Translations under genes and position numbers: made by a program
Origin: Blepharisma stoltei
Taxonomy: Eukaryota > Ciliophora > Heterotrichea > Heterotrichida > Blepharismidae
Direction of reading: 5' to 3'
Length of the DNA: 64,000 bases
NCBI GenBank assembly: GCA_914767885.1
Contig: CAJZBQ010000033.1
Location: 1-64,000, forward strand
Part shown: positions 54,477-63,707 of the stretch, one piece after another
Numbering within the stretch: position 1 is the first letter of the stretch
How the letters are laid out: every line of letters starts with the position of its first letter
The notes under the pieces: model-generated
Database searches by the model: none
What the model saw: the letters and a program-made list of their open reading frames with translations, nothing else
What the model was told of the DNA's origin: nothing

Positions 54477-55811
54477 ATGTGGGTTCTTCTTATTTTAGTA
54501 GAAACAGTTTTAGGTGCACCTTTAGCTGACTTAGTCAAAAATCGGCCAGGACTTCCACCAGACTCTCCTCCCAATTTCGATACATATTCTGGATACCTTG
54601 ATATTCCCAATTCTAACGGAAAATCATTACACTATGTTCTTGTTGAAAGCCAAAATAACCCAGCAACAGATCCTTTGCTACTATGACTTAATGGAGGTCC
54701 AGGCTGCTCTTCATTAGATGGCTTTGCCTATGAGCATGGCCCTTATGTATTTCCTGATGAGGGCACAACTCTTTTTAAGAATCAGTGGTCTTGGAATACC
54801 AATGCCAGCGTCTTATACCTTGAATCCCCAGCTGGTGTTGGCTTCTCAATTTTGGGAGACCCTTCAAATAATAGCACCGATGATGAAATTGCTGCTCATG
54901 ATAATCTTCTTGCCATTGTCCAATTTTTCAGAAAGTTTCCTGAGTATAGAAACCATGAGTTTTATATTTCAGGGGAAAGCTATGCAGGAATGTATTTACC
55001 TTACTTAGCCTATAACATTCTAATGTATAACAACTATAGTCCTCACAATATTAACCTCAAAGGAATGATAATTGGAGGTCCAGCTACTGATTTTACATAT
55101 GATTTCACCCCAGCTTTGATGAAATTACTCTGAACTCATGCTCTAATTGATTATAACTGGTATTATAAACTAGTAAATGACTGTGATAATTTCAATGAAT
55201 GGGATGGCGAAGCTTGTGGAAATGACACAAATTATATACAAACTGAGCTCCTAAGTAACTTGAATTATTATAATATTTATGGGCCTTGCATATATCAAAA
55301 TGATACTAGAGCACAAAAGGATAACAATATTTTCCTCAGAGCTGCATTAGATTCAATGGCTTCTCCAGGAATTATTCCACCATGTGCAGCTTGGGAAGGC
55401 GCTTATGACTATTTCTTAAATGATACAGTAAGAAAAGCATTCAATATCCCAGCGAATGTCCAGCCTTGGACTTTTTGTATTTTCCTTGACTATATTTCAG
55501 ATTATCAGCATGGGTCAGTCTTTTTGTATCCTTTTCTTATTCGTTCTAGCTTGCGCATATGGATTTATTCAGGAGATGCTGATGGGTCTACACCTTTTAT
55601 TGGTACCAGAGAGTGGATAACTGGCTTAAATCTAAATGTGAAGCAGCCGTATACTTCATGATATGTAGATGATCAAGTGGCTGGGTTTTATACTGAGTAT
55701 GAAGGACTTACCTGGGTGCTGGTGAAGGGTGGTGGGCATATGGTTCCACAGTGGAAGCGTCCACAAGCATGGCACATAATCAATTCGTTTTTAAGTGGTG
55801 TTTCACTTTAA
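54477..55811 (+). CDS. Serine carboxypeptidase (S10), copy 2
   Basis: 444-residue tandem paralogue of the gene at 53004. All catalytic motifs are kept: GGPGCSS, GESYAG, SGDADGSTP and GGGHMVPQWKRP. Three Trp codons are TGA (DPLLL-TGA-LNGG, KLL-TGA-THAL, TS-TGA-YVD) where copy 1 has TGG. Under the standard code it would be wrongly called a pseudogene. The upstream 14 nt (GAAAAATATAAATG) match copy 1, so the leader was duplicated too. Confidence 0.93.
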
Positions 55812-56002
55812 TTTGTAAGCTGAATAGCTTAAATTTAATATTTATTAGCGACATAAATATTGTGATACCATCATCACAATAAATAATACATAATTATAAA
55901 ATTAAAGCAATCTCAAAGAGAATTAAATAATCAATCTCTCAACATAATTTAACTTCCTATAGATATAATTAAAAAGAATACTTATTAAACCGGGAAGATT
56001 AG

Positions 56003-56332
56003 TTAGTGAAACTTACGAGAATCTTCGAAATTTCCGGTTTCTCCAGCTGGCTCAATTTTATTAATGCTTGCAAATAGTTCTTTCAGGGTTTCTTGGCTGA
56101 TAGACTTAACAGTTTTTGAACCACTCGCATACTTGAAATTAGTGTTGATTTTATGAGTCGCTGCATTATAAGAAGCAATCTGAGTCTTGGCAATAGCAAT
56201 TTGCTTCTTCAATCTTTCTCTCCAACTAGTTCCTGGAATTTCTTTAGGCACTTTCAGCACTAATTTTTGAGTCCCTAGTGGCTTAATCCTTTTGCTGGTT
56301 GAGGAATAACTTAAAAAAATAATATTAATCTT
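56003..56332 (-). CDS. Unresolved Lys-rich ORF, 5' end not found
   Basis: An open frame ending NFEDSRKFH. It contains KVPKEIPGTSWRERLKKQIA and a Ser/Lys-rich C terminus. It can be read back to about 56332 without an ATG. The start may lie beyond an unseen intron or IES, or this may be a fragment. No family recognised. Confidence 0.35.
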   Translation of the reverse strand, partial: KINIIFLSYSSTSKRIKPLGTQKLVLKVPKEIPGTSWRERLKKQIAIAKTQIASYNAATHKINTNFKYASGSKTVKSISQETLKELFASINKIEPAGETGNFEDSRKFH

Positions 56333-56343
56333 TACAATTTAAA

Positions 56344-56588
56344 ATGGCTAGACCTTCTAAAGGCAGTTCCCTTATTCGGGCTCAGTGAAGGGAATTCTAT
56401 GATTTTCTGAGAGTTTTGGCTAAAAGAGATTCTATCCAGAGGTGCTGAGTATAGCGAAAAGAGAGTTGCTCGGAGCTAGAGGCAATTGAAGTTCTAAAGG
56501 TTGTGTAGCTGCTTATTTTTTGCTCAGAGCGGAGATAGTTCTCTATCAAAAAGCTCACAGAGGATGACAAGAATTTAATTTTAAGTAA
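56344..56588 (+). CDS. Possible small protein, 76 aa, with a 14-nt intron
   Basis: MARPSKGSSLIRAQWREFYD... in one frame, then RFYPEVLSIAKRELLGARGN... to a TAA in the +2 frame. Removing GTTTTGGCTAAAAG (14 nt, GT...AG, about 56408-56421) joins them in frame. Three UGA codons fall at Trp. The pattern LIRAQWREFYDFLR weakly recalls LYR-motif mitochondrial proteins. The intron is one base shorter than the others, so a one-base sequencing slip is an alternative. Confidence 0.4.
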
Positions 56589-56901
56589 TCTTATCAATCA
56601 ATATAAATCTTAATTTTGTTTTCAAGTTAAATGTTTAGAATAATAGAATTTAAAAAATTATAAGTCGAGAAAATGTAAAAAATACCAACCATATTAAATG
56701 ACATTAATTGAATTATCAATTATAAAATTTTTTAATTTCAACAAAAGTAGTTATGGAGTAGTTATGGCTTTATAAGGTATAAGTAGAGAAAATAATTAAA
56801 TAAGCAATATAAATTTATAAAAATTGTCTTGGTGGTGAATATTTTAAAGAAAGATTTTAAATAAATTTATAAAACGTGAGAGAAAAATTTATGTTTAAAC
56901 A
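56589..56901. other. Intergenic AT-rich DNA
   Basis: No gene or element recognised. Confidence 0.5.
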
Positions 56902-58470
56902 TCAACGATTTTGTTCTCTATTAAATGAGGAGAAGTTAGAATAGTCCTTAAAAACACCTGCAAACTGGACTTTATCTTCTGCGGTCATATAGTCAAAGTC
57001 CTTTAAGTCTTCAACATCACTTTCATAGTAATCTTTATACTGTTGTACAGCTTCATCCATAATGAAGTTCTGGATGTCATCAACCTTGCTATATACTGCC
57101 TTTTTTAAGTCTCTTGATCTTATGGCACTTTCCTTAGTCATGTTATGGGCTTGCTCTTCAGCATCTTTAAAGCTTAATTCCTTAGGGTCTCTTTTTTGCA
57201 GTCTATCCAGGTATCTCCTAATCATTCTGTTTTCCCTGATAAAGTGGGTTGCAGGGTCGTCGTTCCACTTTCTGTGCTTAAACCTGAACATTTTCTTTTC
57301 ATAAGTCCCCATGACGACTGGAACAGGGTTCATTAAGTCTTCTTCTACAAACTCGTAGTTCTTGAAGTTAAAAATTCCTGAGGCGACAAGATCTTCATAG
57401 TCGTCCTGAGTGTTTTGAAGTTCCTCTTCAGGGTCTAGGTCAGTCTGATAGTAGTCGTTAAATCGCTGCTCCAGCTCATTAGTATGCAAATAAAAGACGT
57501 AGTTTTTGCCTGTCCTTTCAGCTGCCCTTTCAAGCATCCTTTTTTCTCTCCTTTCATGGTCTATTGGTTCTAAGATGCTTCTTTTTTCAAACTGCGAGAC
57601 TTTTTGGAAAATCCTGTCCAGCTTTCTAATGGCAAGCTCAGAAGTAATAAGATCTTCGTAGTCTTGGACTGAATAGTTGTACTTAGGGTAATAGCCGCCG
57701 TTTTCCCATAGGATTCTGTTTTCTACATCAATTAAAGCTTTGTGGAGGTCAGTCAGCTTCTCATGGCCCTCATGGAGTTTCTGCATCCTGTAGGCAGGGT
57801 CTGTGAGGATTCTGTCATGGTCGTCTGGGTTGACCAAAATATAGGCATAATTGGTGTTCTGATGAGGGTGCAGGACTGCATAAGGCTCAGCGAACTTGTG
57901 GAAGGACCACCTGGTGACCAAATCGTCGTCATCTCCCATCTCTTCTTCTAATACTGGCATATAGTGCTCCAAGTAGTAGTCATTTTCAGCGCTGATCTCG
58001 TCTTTTAAGTTAATCAGTTTAAAGCATTGGCCACAGGAGTGGCATCTGTGGATTGGCCCTTCTCTGAGGATAAACCAGATGCCCTGATGCTGGAGACCTT
58101 CTTCTTCGTCGTTGGCGCCTGCACACATCACGTATCGCCAGCCAACATTGGCTGAGAACAGCAGAACTGGGTTGTCGAGGGTGCCGAAGTTGCGCAGAGG
58201 GTTGGTGTCACCCATCATGATTTCTAGATCGAAAGGGTTGTTGGTTACCATGGCCTGGACCTCATGGGCGTCTTCGTCGAAGAGTTCGGTCTCTGTTGCT
58301 TCCATTGTATGAGTATTATGTCTTCCAGGACCTGGCTCGATAGCATGCTTAAATTGTCCCTTCAAGGAGGCATAGATACTGCCTAAACCAAATAAGCCTC
58401 GGCTCGGTTGGGTGGCTAACAGTGAGGCTTTATTAGCAAGAGCTATGCTCTGCCGTAAACTTCTTAACAT
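56902..58470 (-). CDS. COX5B-like cytochrome c oxidase subunit, extended, 522 aa
   Basis: The N terminus MLRSLRQSIALANKASLL is a likely mitochondrial targeting peptide. Residues about 95-170 match the COX5B/Cox4 zinc domain (DNPVLLFSANVGWRYVMCAG ... GIWFILREGPIHRCHSCGQC, then FKL). The 350 residues after it are charged and helical and absent from animal COX5B (about 130 aa). Ciliate respiratory complexes are known for large lineage-specific extensions, so an inner-membrane complex IV role fits. One uninterrupted ORF without introns or IESs. Confidence 0.75.
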   Translation of the reverse strand: MLRSLRQSIALANKASLLATQPSRGLFGLGSIYASLKGQFKHAIEPGPGRHNTHTMEATETELFDEDAHEVQAMVTNNPFDLEIMMGDTNPLRNFGTLDNPVLLFSANVGWRYVMCAGANDEEEGLQHQGIWFILREGPIHRCHSCGQCFKLINLKDEISAENDYYLEHYMPVLEEEMGDDDDLVTRWSFHKFAEPYAVLHPHQNTNYAYILVNPDDHDRILTDPAYRMQKLHEGHEKLTDLHKALIDVENRILWENGGYYPKYNYSVQDYEDLITSELAIRKLDRIFQKVSQFEKRSILEPIDHERREKRMLERAAERTGKNYVFYLHTNELEQRFNDYYQTDLDPEEELQNTQDDYEDLVASGIFNFKNYEFVEEDLMNPVPVVMGTYEKKMFRFKHRKWNDDPATHFIRENRMIRRYLDRLQKRDPKELSFKDAEEQAHNMTKESAIRSRDLKKAVYSKVDDIQNFIMDEAVQQYKDYYESDVEDLKDFDYMTAEDKVQFAGVFKDYSNFSSFNREQNR

Positions 58471-59200
58471 ATTAATATAGCCATTTGTTCGTATATCTGT
58501 ATCAAAAAGGATGGTGATTTAAATTTACAACATGAATAGAGATAGAAGAAAAATTAATGTGGAATTGCTGAGGAAAATAACGAATTTTCATATTTTATGA
58601 TGTGGGATAGTAATTATAGAAAAAAATAGACATTTTTCTAGTATACAGATGGGGAAGGGATATTTTATTATGGAATAATTATAATGAAGAATTTATTAAT
58701 TGGGAGCATTTTCTATTTACATTAAAATGACGAGGAGAGCCAACCCACCTTCTAATGCCTGTAGCTGGGGAGACCCAGGGGACTATTGGAAGGGAGGATG
58801 GCGTAGGCGATATATATCTGGCTAGGCCTTACTTGGCTTTGTGAAGCACAATGTAGGATTATGCCGACCGCTGCTAATTCTAGGTTTTGCCTCTGGGGAT
58901 GACGATGCTCGGTGTTGGAAAGGGAAGTCCTCAGGATCGATCCGGCAATTTCTTAGTGCCATAATAGTAGTCGCGCCATGGGCAACGAGCTCCATCTTGG
59001 CCTAAAACTTGATCAGAAAATTCTTTATTCGAATTTTCTGGAACGGTAACCAAAATCAGGCTTGCGGCACACGAAAACCTATCCAATAATGGAGCAGTAT
59101 AGTCGATAGGCAGACGACGAGCAGTTGAGAATCATAGTTATAAAATACCATTTTGAGATGTCACAGGGTTAATCTTAACTAAGAACTTTGGAGTATTTTT
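58471..59200. other. Intergenic region with a retroposon
   Basis: AT-rich at the edges; the middle is the GC-rich element at 58727-59148. Confidence 0.6.
58727..59148 (+). mobile_element. SINE-like retroposon, TSD unclear
   Basis: About 420 bp of GC-richer DNA with the shared head ATTAAAATGACGAGGAGAGCC, a GTTGGAAAGGGAAG block like 29173-30724, and the stem-loop CAGAAAATTC...GAATTTTCTG. No convincing target duplication was found, so the ends are approximate. Confidence 0.7.
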
Positions 59201-60197
59201 CTATTCTTTTTTCTTATCAAGCTTATTAGGTGGCCAATCATAAGCGCCAGGCCCAGGAACCCATTGCTTACTTTTTATATGTGCGTCTGTCATTCTTGTC
59301 ACTTTATAAGGGAATATTCTTGCTGTTAGGCCTTTTTTGGTAATCGCTTTATACCCATTGTCAATCTCTTTATAAGCGCCAACTCCTGGGAAGCCTTTAG
59401 TCTGGTGGCCTTTAAGCTCAATTGCATTGGGTGGGTGGTCTTTTGGGAAGGAATACAAAGGCTCTCTTTCTGTCACAAATTTGATTGGCTTGTCAATTGA
59501 GTATTTCCCAGGCCCACGCTCTCTAGCTTTTTGCTCTTGTTCAGTAGCTACTCTTTTGTCCTTAGGTTTAGCCCATCCGTGCTCTTTATTGATTTCAGTT
59601 TTATGTGGGTTATAAGCCCAGCTGCAAGGGGTTTCTTCAGCATAAAATTCAGTTGTTGTCAGAAAGCTGAGCCTTTCTCCTGATCTATATAAAAATTACG
59701 AAAACTTCCCAAGTGCGACATGGCCTGTAGGCATTTCAGGCTTTTTTGCTTTTTTCGAAGTGGGTTTAGGCCAGAAAGCGCCTGGGCCTGGCATTGATGC
59801 ACTTTTTCTCATTACTTCGTCAATAACTGTTTCACGTTTTGAATATATGGCAATTTATATCAATTTGGGGATATTTTTTTTTATATTAATAAATAGCTAT
59901 AAGAGAGCGAAAACTGAATAAAAATTTGCCATTGGACTTTTCCCAATTCATTTTGCTTGCTTCTTTGTACTCCAACGTATATTTCGTTGGATCTGGCTCA
60001 GTGGCCCGTTTTTTCGCAATTGCATAAGAATCAGCTCTTGGACTTTTAGGGAATGCGTGCTCACGAGTTAGGTAAAGGTTGTTTTCGCTTGGGACTCGGT
60101 AGCCTTCTATTCCCCACTCATCCTTTTGGCCACGTGTGATTTTATAAAGTTCTTCAATTGAATGTTTTTCTTGTTTTTGAGATGGTTGGTATTCCAT
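59201..60197 (-). CDS. SHIPPO/STPG-type ciliary microtubule protein
   Basis: About 302 residues after removing a 15-nt intron and a short IES. Several Pro-Gly-rich SHIPPO-like repeats (GPGAFWPKP, GPGKYSIDK, GVGAYKEI, GPGAYDWPP) are spread along the chain. Such repeats mark sperm-tail PG-rich and microtubule-inner proteins, so an axonemal or cortical microtubule location is likely. The N terminus (MEYQPSQKQEKHSIEELYKI) lacks them. Confidence 0.78.
59685..59699 (-). other. 15-nt intron
   Basis: GTAATTTTTATATAG on the minus strand, with an in-frame TAA. Removal gives ALGKFSSGERLSF. Confidence 0.88.
59848..59920. other. Short TA-flanked IES (about 73 bp), ends approximate
   Basis: Stops between NWEKSNGKF and SKRETVIDEV. 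TA 59846 joined to TA 59919 gives ...GKFLYSKRETV... in frame (73 bp). A 46-bp alternative (59846-59891) also keeps the frame. Confidence 0.6.
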
Positions 60198-60415
60198 TAT
60201 ATTTTTATCTAAAACAGAGCGTTTTAATACAAATTATATTTATATTTTCTAAAATAAGCCTAAAATTTAAATTATTTAGTATTAGTTTTGGAAATTATCC
60301 CATTTATGCCTAAATGTGGCCATTAAATCCTCATTTATTTATAAATTCCTAAAATCAATCCTTTTATAGCCAGTATAAATAAGCTAAGCTATTATTCCAT
60401 AATTATTTTCAGAAA

Positions 60416-62752
60416 ATGTTCAATGAAAAAGAGCTTGATGAATTTCTTCGAGACATCGAATACGTCTCCTCCGAAGTCGAAGGCATCATAAAAGGCGACA
60501 TTGACGTTGAACAAATCAAAAAATCTGAAGAACAACAAAAAGCCCTGGAAGCCCAAAAAATTGCTAGAGAGCTTGAAGAAAAACAAAAAGCTGAAGAAGA
60601 AAAAAAGCGAGGCAGAAAAGGCAAAGGCATAAAATTCGACACATATAAATCTTATTGTCCTAATTGTCAGCGTGAATTCGAGCGAGAGCGAGAAATGTGC
60701 TATGTATGTGGCAGAAAATGCATATCAAGCGAAAAGCGAAAACAAGACCTTTTATCCAAAGTAGAAGAGCTTAAAAAAGAACGCGCAGAAAAAGCAGAAA
60801 AAAAAGTCCGTTGGGAAAACTGGCAAAAAACCCAAGCTATGCTTTATAAGAGAACTGCTACGAATTATAAGAAATGGGACTATTTTGATGACTATGAAGA
60901 AGAAGCTGAGCCAGAGTTCATCCCTCCTGATAATGACCCAAATTTTAAAGCTCTAGAGTTAGATATGAAAGAAAGAGCTGAAAAAAGAAAGCAGGAACTA
61001 GCCATAGCGACAGAGCTGAGGGAACAAGGGAATGCCTTTTTTAAAGAAGGAAAATACAATAATGCGATCTTAAAATACGAGGAAGCCCAGAACGTCAAAA
61101 AAGACTGGATGATTCTCTACACAAATTCAGCAATCGCAAGAATAAAAATAGAAGACTATGAAGGAGCCATAAAAGACTGCTCACGAGTCCTGGATTACTA
61201 TGAAGTTTTTGAAGACGGCTACGAAAAAAGCAAAGATGTCTGCTTCAAAGCATTAATTAGAAGAGGAGAAGCTTTAAGGCATCAGAAAAAATACACAGAA
61301 GCTATAAAAGATTTAACACAAGCCCTGGATTTAAAAGATGATGAAGAAATTGAAAGGATTTTAAACATGTGTAGAGAAGAAGCCAATATAGCTGGGCAGG
61401 AACTAGAAGAAATAAAGGTGGAGGAAATACAGTCAGCTGAGGTCATTATTGAGCAGCTTAATTCTGAGGAAAAAATATTGGGATTTAGGCAGAGCGGAGG
61501 GTATATTGTGCTTTTTAAAAGGATTTTAGAAAGTAAAGATATTGAGGCGCTAAAGGTGTTGGAGTTTTTGATGGGGGACGAAAATAAGTATGCACAGCTG
61601 GAGCCGCTTATTGCGAATGTTTATGATAAAAAAAGAACTGGGGCAATTGTGATGTTGGAAAGTATTGATAGATATATTAATGATGAAATTTTTCACAGTC
61701 TAGCAAAGATTTTGTGCTTGGCCGTAGAGAATAAAGTAATCAGGGAAGAAATTGTGAAGCATTCAGCTACAACTAAAGGCAAAAAGTTCTGCCGATATGC
61801 TGTTGAGATATTTATTAAGAGGCCATCAAAATCTTTTTCACCAATTATCACAAATTTAAGCTTATCTACCTATAAAAGCTCCTTCGAAAGAAAGCCAAAT
61901 CCAGGAAACATCAAAGCTATCATAAGGCATCAATGGAACAGCTTTTATCCTGCTTTCCAAAGGTTATTAGACAACCCAGAAAGCTTGCGAGAAGCTACAG
62001 GGATGCTATGCAATTTGGCTGCAGATCAAAAAATAAAATCTTTGTGTATGGGCCAGCACCGTCTAATGACTGTTTGCAATGAAATTATCAATAACGGCAC
62101 AAATTCTTTACAAATAGAAAACGCTTTAGGATTCTTAATTAACTGTGCAACATTGCCAGCGCCATTAGAAAAACTAGAAGAATTCTATCAAGAATTCATC
62201 AGCGGAGTAATAAGACTTATAAACCTGCAGACTGGAATACAAAGTATTACTTATAGGTCATTTTTACTATTATTCAGACTTTTATTCGCAAAACCAGAGC
62301 TCTCTGACACAGTCTGTCAAAACTCTACTGTAATGGAGCTAATTTTCAGGGCTTTAGAAAACCCTGATACCATTGACATTTCAGTCAAAATAATTACCAT
62401 TGGCTCTTCTCAGTATAATTTCTGCAGAGCAATTCCTATCCAAAAAATATTAGAAATCACACAAAAATCAATCGCAGAATTTTTATCAGGAAAAAAAATC
62501 GACGACAGGATGGGAAACTTAGGTTTGTGCGTCGGAAAGATTGCTGACAAAATACCTAGCACTTCTACACAATTTATGCCACTAATTGAAGGTTTTGTCT
62601 CTGTAATTAAAGAAAAACTTGGCCCTGCAAGAAAAAATGTAGCAATTGGGCTATCAAAATTAGCTAATAATGAAGAAACCAAAGAGGAGCTGCGAAAGTT
62701 CCATGGATTTGAGATTTTGAATAGCGTCATAGGGCATCTAGATAATAAATAA
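60416..62752 (+). CDS. TTC12/UNC45-like TPR and armadillo protein
   Basis: 778 residues in one frame. A charged coiled-coil N terminus (residues 1-80) is followed by a small zinc ribbon (CPNCQREF...CYVCGRKC) and TPR repeats at about 195-330 (ELREQGNAFFKEGKYNNAIL, then IKDCSRVLDY, IRRGEALRHQKKYTEAIKDL). Armadillo-like helices cover the last 400 residues. TTC12, a dynein-arm assembly factor, and UNC45 share TPR plus ARM layout; TTC12 fits a ciliate better, but UNC45-like myosin chaperone is possible. Its stop codon lies 2 bp before the next gene. Confidence 0.75.
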   Translation: MFNEKELDEFLRDIEYVSSEVEGIIKGDIDVEQIKKSEEQQKALEAQKIARELEEKQKAEEEKKRGRKGKGIKFDTYKSYCPNCQREFEREREMCYVCGRKCISSEKRKQDLLSKVEELKKERAEKAEKKVRWENWQKTQAMLYKRTATNYKKWDYFDDYEEEAEPEFIPPDNDPNFKALELDMKERAEKRKQELAIATELREQGNAFFKEGKYNNAILKYEEAQNVKKDWMILYTNSAIARIKIEDYEGAIKDCSRVLDYYEVFEDGYEKSKDVCFKALIRRGEALRHQKKYTEAIKDLTQALDLKDDEEIERILNMCREEANIAGQELEEIKVEEIQSAEVIIEQLNSEEKILGFRQSGGYIVLFKRILESKDIEALKVLEFLMGDENKYAQLEPLIANVYDKKRTGAIVMLESIDRYINDEIFHSLAKILCLAVENKVIREEIVKHSATTKGKKFCRYAVEIFIKRPSKSFSPIITNLSLSTYKSSFERKPNPGNIKAIIRHQWNSFYPAFQRLLDNPESLREATGMLCNLAADQKIKSLCMGQHRLMTVCNEIINNGTNSLQIENALGFLINCATLPAPLEKLEEFYQEFISGVIRLINLQTGIQSITYRSFLLLFRLLFAKPELSDTVCQNSTVMELIFRALENPDTIDISVKIITIGSSQYNFCRAIPIQKILEITQKSIAEFLSGKKIDDRMGNLGLCVGKIADKIPSTSTQFMPLIEGFVSVIKEKLGPARKNVAIGLSKLANNEETKEELRKFHGFEILNSVIGHLDNK

Positions 62753-62754
62753 AT

Positions 62755-63578
62755 ATGACTTCTAATCTAACACCAATCTATGAGAGGAATCAAGATGCAA
62801 CAATTTATGTATCCTAAATAAGACTATTAATGGATATTTAGCTATAAATAAAGTATAAAACAAATTTAGGGGAAAAAGCATAGGAAACTTAGACCAAAGA
62901 GTCCATGAAGAGCTCTTATGAGAACTTTTTATCCAATGCGGACCAGTTGTAAACGTCCACATGCCCAGGGACAAGACATCTAATGAACATCAAGGATATG
63001 GCTTCGTAGAATTCCGCAATGAAGAAGACGCTGATTATGCTATCAAAATCATGCATATGATAAAATTATATGGAAAACCTATAAAAGCCAATAAGGCTTC
63101 TCAGGACAAAAAAAGCCAAGACATCGGGGCAAATATTTTTGTGGGGAATTTAGATGCAGAAGTAGACGAAAAAAAGCTTTTTGAGACTTTTTCAATATTT
63201 GGGAATGTGATTTCAGCGAGGATTAATAGAGATAATATGACTGGGACTTCGCATAGGTATGGGTTTGTGAGTTTTGATAATTTTGAAAGCTCAGATGGGG
63301 CGATACAGTCTATGAATGGACAATTTTTGTGTAATAAGCCAATTACAGTGACTTATGCTTATAAGAGAGACTCGAAAAGAGAAAAATTCGGGTCTATGGC
63401 TGAAAGGATTTTAGCAGCTAATCGGCCTTATAGCAGACCTATGTGGACTGGAGCTTATAAAGCTCCACAGGTCCCTCAAAGTTCACAGCCTCCGCCTATT
63501 CCAAGCCAGTCAAGATCTTTTCCTCCACCCCCGCCTCCTCCGCCTATACGTCCTTCACTTCCTCCTCCAATTAATTAA
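62755..63578 (+). CDS. SF3B4: Splicing factor SF3B4 (SAP49)
   Basis: 250 residues after removal of a 71-bp IES. Two RRMs ([17 protein letters not shown]... and [20 protein letters not shown]) match the SF3B4 pair closely, including [20 protein letters not shown] and [21 protein letters not shown] Pro-rich tail follows. SF3B4 binds pre-mRNA near the branch site in U2 snRNP. Start at 62755 is fixed by the conserved N terminus and lies only 2 bp after the preceding stop. Confidence 0.93.
62812..62882. other. Short TA-flanked IES (71 bp) in SF3B4
   Basis: Between TA 62810-62811 and TA 62881-62882, inside RNP2 of RRM1. Removal turns ATIYVS-stop into ATIYVGNLDQ, as the conserved family requires. 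Ends TATCCTAAA and, reversed, TATGCTTTT. Confidence 0.92.
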
Positions 63579-63707
63579 TTATCTTACACATTATTTTCCA
63601 ATAAACCCTCTCTACTTATTTTTAAAAAATTCCGCTATCTTCAGCTTCATCTAATTTTTATTAAAATTGTTTTCAAGCTTTTTATTCAAAATTCAATAAT
63701 TTAAAAA

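Noticed and set aside
54477-55811. Reading the second carboxypeptidase as a pseudogene with stops
   Set aside because: All three apparent stops are TGA at conserved Trp positions, and all catalytic motifs are intact.
56397-56597. 66-codon minus-strand ORF (MIRLLKIKFLSSSV...)
   Set aside because: Low-complexity, Ser/Leu-rich antisense of the plus-strand ORF pair at 56344-56588, which looks more protein-like.
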